NCBI GenBank assembly: GCA_000507305.1
Contig: DF240454.1
Location: 23,940 to 87,939, forward strand
Direction: 5' to 3'
DNA from: Breviolum minutum Mf 1.05b.01
Taxonomy: Eukaryota > Sar > Dinophyceae > Suessiales > Symbiodiniaceae
Length of the DNA: 64,000 nt
Part shown: piece after piece, positions 1 through 10,200 of the stretch
How the letters are laid out: each line of letters starts with the position of its first letter
Numbering within the stretch: the first letter of the stretch is position 1
Made by a program: the position numbers and the translations under genes
Notes under the pieces: generated by a model
The model's database searches: none
Told to the model about the DNA's origin: nothing
What the model saw: the letters and a program-made list of their open reading frames with translations, nothing else

Positions 1-9
1 ATATGATCC

Positions 10-41
<32 letters not shown>

Positions 42-70
42 AGAAAAAAAATATATATATATATATATAG
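1..70. repeat. AT-rich (TA)n low-complexity stretch
   Basis: Runs of alternating TA flank a short A-tract. Similar short TA runs recur between units of the array that follows (near 550, 1690, 2225, 3205 and 3710), so this is probably the spacer of the first, partly visible unit. Confidence 0.8.
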
Positions 71-3000
71 TCTAACTCTCCCTCACAGAAACCCCTTTTC
101 ACCACACCCTTGGAAACCACCTTAACCGGCTTGACTTCTGCCACACTCGCAGTGCTGACGGGGTTTTCCTGGAGCAGGTGATAGGAACATGTAGGTTCTA
201 TGCTTCAAGGCTAGAATTACATGACCACAGGTGCTAGGTAGTGTGCTAGGTTAGGATTTCTTCCCCAAAGATTCTGACGCCGAAGAACTTGAAAAGAAAT
301 CCGATCCAAGGCTATAAAATCCAAAAGTCGTCTCATGACTTTTCCTTTCAACATTCTATTTGTAATATTGTTCGTTTATTGAACTTTTTGGCTTTGGAAA
401 TGGCCCCCCCACAAAGGTTCTCAAACATAAAGAAAAAGAATGGCAAAAAGGCTTGCTGGGCCAACATGATGTTTTCCAATCAAGCTAAAAATAATGAAGA
501 AGATATATGGAATATCCTAGGTGCCTAGTGAGCAGGGTCCTTGATCTACAGAATACATATATATACATATTCAAACTTTCCTTCACAGAAACCCCTTTTC
601 ACCACACCCTTGGAAACCACCTCAACCGGCTTGACTTCTGCCACACTCGCAGCGATGACAGGGGTTTCCTGGAGCATGAGGTAGGTACATGTAGGTGCTA
701 TGCTTCAATGAAAGGACTACAGGGCTACAGGTGCTAGGTTAGGATGTCTTCCCCAAAGATTCTGATGCGAAAGAAGTTGAAAAGAAATCCAATCCAAGGC
801 TATAAAATCCTAAAGTCGCCTCATGACTTTTCCTTTCCACACTCTATTTGTAATAGTGTTCGTTTATTGAACTTTTTTGCTTTGGAAAGGGTCCCCCCCA
901 CAAAAGGTTCTCAAACATAAAGAAAAAGAATAACAAAAAGGCTTGCTGGGCCAACATGATGTTTTCCAATCAAGCTAAAAAGAATGGAGTAGAGACATGG
1001 AGGGTCCCAGGTGCCTAGTGAGCAGGATCATTCATCTACAGTACATATTCATTCTAATTCTTCCTCACGGAAACCCTTTTTCACCACACCATTTGAAACC
1101 ACCTCAACCGGCTTGACTTCTGCCACACTCGCAGTGCCGACGGGGTTTTCCTGGAGCAGGTGATAGGAACATGTAGGTTATATGCTTCAAGGCTAGAACT
1201 ACATGNCTAATTCTCCATCACAGAAACCCCTTTTCACCACACCATTTGAAACCACCTCAACCGGCTTGACTTCTGCCACACTCGCAGCGGTGACAGGGGT
1301 TTCCTGGAGCATGTGGTAGGTGCATGTATGTGTTATGCTTCAAGGCTAGGACTTCAGGTGCTAGGTTAGGATTTCTTCCCCAAAGATTCTGATGCCGAAG
1401 AACTTGAAAAGAAATCCGATCCAAGGCTATAAAATCCAAAAGTCGTCTCATGATTTTCCTTTCAACATTCTATTTGTAATATTGTTCGTTTATTGAACTT
1501 TTTGGCTTTGGAAAGGGTCCCCCCACAAAGGCTCTCAAACATAGAGAAAAAGAATACAAAAAGGTTTGTTGGGCCAACATTTTTCCAATCACTCTGAAAA
1601 AAACATTCAGTAGAGACATTGATGGTCCCAGGTGCCTAGTGAGCAGAGCAGGGTCCTTGATCTACAGTATATCTATATATTTTGTTTTGGAAACATAAAT
1701 ATATATATATATGTATATTCTAACTTTCCTTCATAGAAACCCCTTTTCACCACACCCTTGGAAACCACCTCAACCGGCTTGACTTCTTCCGCACTCGCAG
1801 TGCCGACGGGGTTTTCCTGGAGCAGGTGATAGGAACATGTAGGTTATATGCTTCAAGGCTAGAACTACATGACCACAGGTGCTAGGTTAGGATTTCTTCC
1901 CCCAAAGATTCTGATGCGGAGGAATTTGAAAAGAAATCCGATCCAAGGCTATAAAATCCAAAAGTCGTCTCATGACTTTTCCTTTCAACATTCTATTTGT
2001 AATATTGTTCGTTTATTGAACTTTTTGGCTTTGGAAAGGGTCCCCCCCACAAAGGCTCTCAAACATAGAGAAAAAGAATGGCGACAAGATTTGTTGGGCC
2101 AACATTTTTCCAATCACTCTGAAAAAAACATTCAGTAGAGACATTGATGGTCCCAGGTGCCTAGTGAGCAGAGCAGGGTCCTTGATCTACAGTATATCTA
2201 TATATTTTGTTTTGGAAACATAAATATATATATATATATAAATAAATAGTTTTAACTATCCCTCACAGAAACCCCTTTTCACCACACCCTTGGAAACCAC
2301 CTCAACCTGTTTGACTTCTTCCGCACTCGCAGTGCCGACGGGGTTTTCCTGGAGCAGGTGATAGGAACATGTAGGTTATATGCTTCAAGGCTAGAATTAC
2401 ATGACCACAGGTGCTAGGTTAGGATTTCTTCCCCAAAGATTCTGATGCGGAAGAATTTGAAAAGAAATCCGATCCAAGGCTATAAAATCCAAAAGTCGTC
2501 TCATGATTTTTCCTTTCAACATTCTATTTGTAATATTGTTCGTTTATTGAACTTTTTGGCTTTGGAAAGGGTCCCCCCACAAAGGCTCTCAAACATAAAG
2601 AAAAAGAATAGCAAAAGGATTTGTTGGGCCAACATGATGTTTTCCAATCAAGCTAAAAAGAATGGAGTAGAGACATGGAGGGTCCCAGGTGCCTAGTGAG
2701 CAGGATCATTCATCTACAGTACATATTCATTCTAATTCTCCATCACAGAAACCCCTTTTCACCACACCATTTGAAACCACCTCAACCGGCTTGACTTCTG
2801 CCACACTCGCAGCGGTGACAGGGGTTTCCTGGAGCATGTGGTAGGTGCATGTATGTGTTATGCTTCAAGGCTAGGACTTCAGGTGCTAGGTTAGGATTTC
2901 TTCCCCAAAGATTCTGATGCGAAAGAATTTGAAAAGAAATCCGATCCAAGGCTATAAAATCCCAAAAAGTCGCCTCATGACTTTTTCCTTTCAACACTCT

Positions 3001-3960
3001 ATTTGTAATAGTGTTCGTTTATTGAACTTTTTTGGCTTTGGAAAGGGTCCCCCCCCACAAAGGCTCTCAAACATAGAGAAAAAGAATGACAAAAAAGGTT
3101 TGTTGGGCCAACATGATGTTTTCCAATCAAAGCTAAAAAGAATGGAGTAGAGACATGGAGGGTCCCAGGTGCCTAGTGAGCAGGGTCCTTGATCTACATA
3201 ATATATAAATATATATGTATATTCAAACTTTCCTTCACAGAAACCCCTTTTCACCACACCCTTGGAAACCACCTCAACCGGCTTGACTTCTGCCACACTC
3301 GCAGCTGTGATAGGGGTTTCCTGGAGCATGAGGTAGGTGCATGAACATGCTATGCTTCAAGGAAAGGACTACAGGTGCTAGTGCTTGGTTAAGATTTCTT
3401 CCCCAAAGATTCTGATGCGGAAGAACTTGAAAGGAAATCCGATCCAAGGCTATAAAATCCAAAAGTCGCCTCATGACTTTTCCTTTCAACACTCTATTTG
3501 TAATAGTGTTCGTTTGTGAAACTTTTTGGCTTTGGAAAGGGTCCCCCCCCACAAAGGCTCTCAAACATAGAGAAAAAGAATAGCAAAAGGATTTGGTGGG
3601 CCAACATGATGTTTCCCAATCAAGCTACAAAGAATGGAGTAGAGACATGGAGGGTCCCAGGTGCCTAGTGAGCAGCGCAGTGTCCTTGATTTACAATATA
3701 TTTATATATATTTTTTTTATTTATTTATTTGGAAATATAAATATATTCTAACTCTCCATCACAGAAACCCCTTGTCACCACACCCTTGGAAACCACCTCA
3801 ACCGGCTTGACTTCTGCCACACTCGCAGCGGTGATAGGGGCTTCCTGGAGCATGTGGTAGGTGCATGTACATGCTATGCTTCAAGGCAATGCCTACAGGT
3901 GCTAGGTTAGCAGTTTCTTTCCCAAAGAATCTGATGCGAAAGAAGTGAAAGTGAACGCTA
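71..3960 (-). repeat. Tandem array of nine ~480-530 bp units
   Basis: Nine copies of a conserved block begin at about 92, 592, 1074, 1227, 1740, 2272, 2752, 3244 and 3768. Spacing is 480-532 bp, except one 153-bp step at the ambiguous base 1206, where a unit is truncated or mis-assembled. Each full unit carries a 77-bp block containing CTTGACTTCTGCCACACTC, the motif AGGTGCTAGGTTAGG, the string GGCTATAAAATCC, a CCCCCCACAAAGG tract, and ends in AGGTGCCTAGTGAGCAG plus an AT-rich spacer. Copies differ by substitutions and small indels outside the 77-bp block. Transcription is inferred to be minus, in line with the gene upstream at 4.3-12.5 kb. Confidence 0.9.
92..3844 (-). CDS. Repeated 77-bp exon candidate (nine copies)
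   Basis: On the minus strand each block reads without a stop, for example ETPVTAASVAEVKPVEVV followed by SKGVVKRG. Copies lie at 92-168, 592-668, 1074-1150, 1227-1303, 1740-1816, 2272-2348, 2752-2828, 3244-3320 and 3768-3844. All nine are exactly 77 bp with no indel, while the flanking sequence varies in length. Most are preceded on the minus strand by an acceptor-like TGCTCCAG before G. Copies differ mainly by conservative changes (ETPVTA, ENPVST, ENPVGT, ETPITA, EAPITA). A more diverged tenth copy lies upstream. No protein family was recognised. The exact 3' donor is unclear. The alternative frame (ending CECGRSQAG and then a stop) is also open, so frame choice is an inference. Confidence 0.5.
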
Positions 3961-3988
3961 TTTTCATGTGCTCCCACGAAATTGTAGC

Positions 3989-4069
3989 ACAACCTACCAT
4001 TTTGCCGAGAAAACCACCTTACCCAGTTTGGCTTCGGCGGTAGCCACATTGGTGAGCAATGTCTCATTT
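3989..4069 (-). CDS. Diverged tenth copy of the repeated exon
   Basis: Minus-strand translation ETLLTNVATAEAKLGKVV aligns residue for residue with ETPVTAASVAEVKPVEVV of the array units, although the DNA is well diverged. Shared positions include E, T, the AE pair, K and VV. Keeping the reading frame through this divergence is the best evidence that the block codes for protein. Directly upstream at 4070-4083 is the motif AGGTACCTTGTTAG, a degenerate arm of the introner family. In-frame upstream sequence has a stop, so an acceptor near GAG at about 4066 is required. Confidence 0.45.
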
Positions 4070-4259
4070 CAGGTACCTTGTTAGGTGCATTGGTAGATTT
4101 CAAAATTCAATATACTGGAAACATCATGTTGGAATTTGCTGAATTTGAATTCTCTGAATAATCTTGTTGGATGAAGAAATTGTTTGGTCTGCGAAAGTTC
4201 CCTTTCACAAAACATTTCCAACATGGTAAATTGAAAAGTTTGAATCAATGAGTTGCCTG

Positions 4260-7200
4260 GTTAAGATGAGGAACCTATCCTTTCCCAGTCATTATTGAGC
4301 ACCACCACCACCAACACCACCACCAGCAGCCGTCCTGCAATGGTGTTGTCTGAGCTTCACCAAGCACCTTGCTAGCAATGGCAAAGGGGTTGTTATTTGC
4401 CTCTGTGATTGCTTGAAAATGTATATCAAGTTGGCGTTCACGTAGTTTCTTCATCTCAAGACGTCGTGCCACCATATCTTCTTGTTCAATACGTTGGAAA
4501 GTGCTTTTCATCAGTGTCCACTTTGCAGGAACAAAGACGGGCCATGTTTCCTGCAGTCAAAAAAATTCTTTGTTCGCAAATGGAACCATATCAAATTTGG
4601 GCAATATCATACCCTCCCTGAAACTAACCTAGCACCTGAAATGGATAATTGGAAGACTACTTTCCTTTGGGGGGACCAATTTGAAGGTGTCGCGTTGGTT
4701 TTAGGGAGGGTACCACTTGAAAACGTTACAATCATGGAAAACCACAGCGCTTTCATATTTTATTCTTTGGGTAAGGCATATGGCAAGGTGCCATGATGGT
4801 GAATCTTTGCGTCTCACACACTGAACCCCCCGATGCCAACCCAACCGTGTCCTTGGAAATGCCATCGGCATTTCCCGACTTGCTGATGTTGGGCTCCTGA
4901 GAGCCATGTTTGCGGTGCTCGGTGAATAATTTGGCAACGAACAACTTGCAGTATGTGCTGCGTCGTTCACGACTTGTGTTCTAGAAGTTCATTCACTGGT
5001 GTCGAATGTGTAACAAAAACATGATGCTTGGGGGTCCTCAGCTTGAAAGGTGTCTACATCATTTGCCAAATGCTGGTGACCTCAAGAGTTGGAACCATAC
5101 CGGAGATGGAAAGGCGTACAGAAACCATGTCCGGTGCTTTGTTAGTACACTTGTATTCATTTAGAAAACATTACCTAACTACAGTAGATTTAGAAGAATG
5201 TTGAACACTAAAATCAAACTTGGGGCCCGAACAAGACGAAGCAATCAAGGCATTGATGATGTCCTGTTTTTTCCGGCTGGTTTTGACCCCCTTCAGTTTG
5301 GCAAGATCCCTTAATTCATCAATTTTCTTGGTGGCCAGAGTCGTCGCCATCTCGTCTCTCTCGGTTGCTATGGAAACAATCACATCATAGATGAATTCCA
5401 TGTGGAATCCAAAATCCTCAGAAAAGAAAACCACTACAGTCATAAACACTAACCTAGCACTCATGTGGGTTCAATCGTTCAATGATTTTTTTTGATACTG
5501 TATGTCGACGTGTTGGGTTCGGATCTTTCATACGATATTGATTTAACATGAAAATTTGTGCTGCTATCAAGCCACTATGAATACTAACAAAGCACCTCAG
5601 GACCAAATATGATGGTATTTTTTTCAATGGAACTGTATGTTGTATGTGGCATGCACTTTGTGTACGAGTGACTTGATCAAAGATCTGAAGGGGTGAAGAT
5701 TGGCCAGGTAGATCGATCTCAAAACATGCTTGACACCTGCGCACTGACTTGGAATCGTTCACCAGAGCAGCAAGCTTTGGCGGGAGAACAGCTTCCATTT
5801 GCATCGCTTCCACGAAGGGTGGAGGCCCACTTTGCTCCTCCAGTAAGACAAACTGATGTAGACATGTCATACCGTACCATGAAAACGCCGTGCACAATTA
5901 CTCACCTCGCACTTCGCCATCAATTCACCAAAACATGTCCTAACATGTTGTTGACTCCTATACAGTACTGCCTAATGTCAGGATAGCAATGGTGTGTAGC
6001 TTTCATTCGGTTTTACCCTATCGACAATGGAAACCAAGGGGCCGGTGCAGATCCAGGTTCTTTCTTCACTGTCCATTGCTTCTCAATGGGCAAGGGCTCA
6101 TCACCAATCAGTGTTGCAGCATCCTGCTAACCAAGTACAGGTAGCTCTTCAAATGGGAAGATTTGAAGCTTATATTTATATTTGAGCAATTCAACAATCA
6201 TCTATGTGTATTTTTTGGGAATGGTTGCAATGTTTTAAACTGCTAGGTTAGTTTTCAAAAGGGTCTGCCTACAGCACTCACCAAGTAATGGTCCTCGGAC
6301 AGAAGATCGAAATGCTCAGCTTTCTTGCCAGCACCGTCCATTACCGTGTGACTCCACATCCATATGATTGTCTTCTTAGATGCATCAAGGTTTTGTGGAT
6401 GCACTGGGAATTCCACTGAAGGTAAACAACCAACCTGAGGGGACTTGCCAGTCACCATGTTCAGTTGAACACCCAACGCCTTGCTCGCCCATTCCTTGGT
6501 CAAATCCAACTAACCAAGTACTGTGATACTTTCCATGGGAACGAAAAGGTGTTCTTTCAGGACTTTGTAAGGTGCTTTGTTAGGTCCTAGAATGATATTG
6601 TATCTAAATATCTCCCCAAAAAAATCGTTTGTAAAGATCGTTTGTATTTACCACATTGTTTCAGGTGCTTTTCAAATGATCGAGGGTCGATGTCATCAAT
6701 CATCACGGACTCCCCCACCATGATGCGATTCTTGATGGATTCTGGCATGTCTCCGTTCCCTATTTGGAGGGCCCAGGAACGCACAGTTTCAGTTTCCTGT
6801 TTAACATGTTGGGATTCCAATGGAAAACCTTGTGGAGTACGTGCCCTGTGAAACCAAAAGAATTGCTCCCTCTTGGTGGCCACCAAGTGTAGGTAAAGAC
6901 AACTCCAGAAACAAAGCCCATTCGATGGCACCCGTAAAACAAGCACAGGTGAAGGAAGGTGCTTGGGGATGGAAACCTCTTGGAACAGCTCAACCGACGC
7001 GAGCAGGGCCAAGATGATCATGCCCTGGGATGTGACAAGGTTGTTTGGATTTACAAAAACATACAAAAACAAAACGATAAGTTGCGATATATACTGTACA
7101 TCTTCAGGATCTTTACACTCGCTAAACTAACCTGACACCCACATGTGTTGTTCATTCTTGTAAGATATTGCGATAGTATTCTATTTCCTGTCATGTCCAT

Positions 7201-10200
7201 CGATGTGCTACGTTAGTTTTCTTGGCCAAGAGGTGCTGGATGTAAATGTATATTTGACAATTTTATCATCAAGCAGATTTAGAAAATTGCACCTGTGCAT
7301 CTGATTATTCAAATGGCCATGATTGTCAGTGGGGCCTCGTGGGGTGCCTTGTTCATCTTGCTGCCAAGTAACTGCCTGTGGCACATGCTGGGAGTTTCCG
7401 ATGCGTTCGTGGAGAGATGGCCACGCATCATCATTCATCAGTTCCTTAGGAAGGAATTTTGAAAGTACATGAAGCAGGAATCATGTTCTCACTATGTGCT
7501 AGGTACGTGTGCTAGGTTAGTGGTACTGTTCATACTTCCAAAAAAAAATATAGCAACATAATGTAAAACATATTTAAAACAAGTATCACAACGCATGGAA
7601 GATGCCATATCTTCACGAACTGGAAAGCCAAGGGAGGCAAGCTTTTCCCTTGCCGTCATTGGTCTTGACTTGTCTCGTATCCAAATCGTATCAGCTGTTG
7701 TATAGGTTGCCAGTGTCCTTGGTAGTCACTATTAATCACTTTGGGTGCTGGGTTAGTATTGGGTTAGTGTCTTGCTTGTATCAGAAACGAAGAATTTAAG
7801 TTGTACATTCGGTCATTGATTGAGGCTGTAACTTGCTGGATGTCAGCCTCTTCCTGTGGCTGTCTTTCTGACTTGGCACTGCCCAATGAATGTTCTTCAA
7901 CAAACTCAGCTTTGGGTCCTGAAGGTAGTGAGAGGTTTCAGGGAGATTGGACAAATCCTCTGAGTGCTACGTTAGTTTGGTGTTTGATGATTTGTTTTTT
8001 CAAAAAAAAAACATACAACAGTGTATATCAAAAGCTTCAGGTCCTTATCGAGAGCGTCAAAGTTATCCTGCAAGTTCTTGGTGTCGAAATCGCTGAGAAG
8101 ACCCCTTAAAGGAGAAATTATGGGCCGTTGAAATGATGGTGTCACATACTAACCTGGCACCTAGACGTTTGTGACTTAGAGAAAGAAGAACTAATGGGAT
8201 GCAGCTGCGTTGCCAGAAGTCCATAGCGTCTGGCTTATTTTTCTTGCTGCGTCGTGCAAATTCCTTTTTCAGCCTCAAAGGGGTGAAGGATATGAAAGAC
8301 TACAATATCAAGCTGGGTGGTTGGTTAGCCATGCCAGATTACACTTGAAAAAACCAAGAAACCCCTCATCGCTATCATCCCACCACAGCTCATCAATTTT
8401 CACCTGCTGCTCATAGAACTCATCAGCCATTCGGTCGTATATGTGCTGTGGTTCCCCGATCCATCTGCCAACGTCTCTACGGATGGCAAGAGTCCTGGGC
8501 TGACAGATCCTGTATGGTATGGTACTGTAAATCATTTTCAAAAATTCAGATACATAGCACCCTGTTGAATCAACGAAAGGACATTTGAACTGAAAGGCCA
8601 CACTGATATATAATTTGGTGAAGTTGCACCACCCCCAATGACTAACCTATAAATGATCCAAACCCCTTGTGGGTTATGGTGCTTGGTGAGTTTTTTTTTC
8701 TGAACGTACCACATAAATTCTGCACAGTGTCCAACCACGGAAACGGCGAACGCTTCCAAAGCTTGAATCTGATGTCGCAGCGTGGATGATCCTCACATCG
8801 AAAAGGTTTTTTTCTGTCAGCGTCTCCGTCGTCACTTTGTGAATGCTTCCCGAGCACACGTTTTCGAGGGCCAGAATCTTTGTTCCAGCAGCTTCATGGA
8901 ACCTGCCCAGGCTAGATTTGCTGCACTATGAAGGAAACATAACTGTTGGTTGATCCCCTTGGGCCTAACCTAGCACCCCCACCTCTTCCATACAAAAAGA
9001 AAAATAGTAACAATCCATCGATTTTCAGAAATATATCTTTGCCTTATTTTGCATTGCAGATGGTACACCCCCTTGGAGTAACATAGCCTTCATGTTCGGG
9101 AGGATCGTTTTCACATAGACCCGATATTATGCGCCCTCTCTGAAACTAACATAGCACCTGAACAAGTGGCCACCCCAAAAGAAATTAATATTCCATTCAT
9201 CAAATTTCAGGTGCTATGTTAGTTGAGGGATGGTACGTGTTTTTACGATTTCTTGAAATCAAGATTGTTCTTCAATATTTGGGTAAACTGATATTGATTT
9301 GGAGACGAAATGGCCTGAAGTGTGTCACTGCTGCTTTTCTACCTTCTCCACTGTTTTCTTTCATGTTGCCCATTGTGCTGTCATCCTTGCAGCTTACTGC
9401 AGACAGATCCTGAGGCAACAAATGCTAACAAAGCACCCTAGCAACCAACAGACATTTTCCAAATGAGAAAAGCCAACTGAAAGTTGGCGATAGTTGGTAA
9501 ACTACAATCCTTTGGGGAAAGTGCACAGTATATGGAGGTCCTATGTTGGTTTCTCGGGACAAACAGTGAACCAAATATACATCAGTTTTTACAGTGATTC
9601 ATCCTAACAAGAGGATTTTTGTTCAACCACTCATCCAAGAGTCCAGGTCAACTCCCCAAGGCAGCAAACAACCATTGGGTTTGTGAGGATGCCTGTGGCA
9701 CTGTGCTCGATGCTGGAAGATTGCAGTATCTAAGGCACTTTTGATGTCTTTGACACCCACTGCGCTCTGAAGCTTCGTCCGCGTCTTTGAGTCCACTTGC
9801 TGTAACACCTTGAACCCATGTCATGTGGTGATTCCACTTACTTACATCCGAGACAATACGTATATGCAATATGTATGTTGTGTCTATACATGGCATCCAT
9901 GACACATTTTCAATGGCTTCGAAAATATTTTGGAAAAGTCGAGAAAATCTGGAAAAATTGTTTTGGGCAAGGCTTGGGTGCCTTGGTTAGTGTCTGACTT
10001 GGTTTTTGTGCAGAAAAACATCTCCCCCACACTGAACATGTTAACGAATATGTCAACAAGTGAGCCTGGCCTTGCAGCCGCTGTCCCTGAAATTTTCCAG
10101 TAACACCTCCCCATTTGAGAAAAGGAAACAAATATCTCAATGTTTCAATTTTCAGGTGCTATGTTAGGTTCATTTTTTTCAACATTTCGATTAACTTCTG

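Noticed and set aside
300..3500. TATA-box reading of GGCTATAAAATCC in each array unit
   Set aside because: It recurs at a fixed place within intron-like sequence of every unit and dinoflagellate promoters typically lack TATA boxes, so it is treated as part of the repeat.
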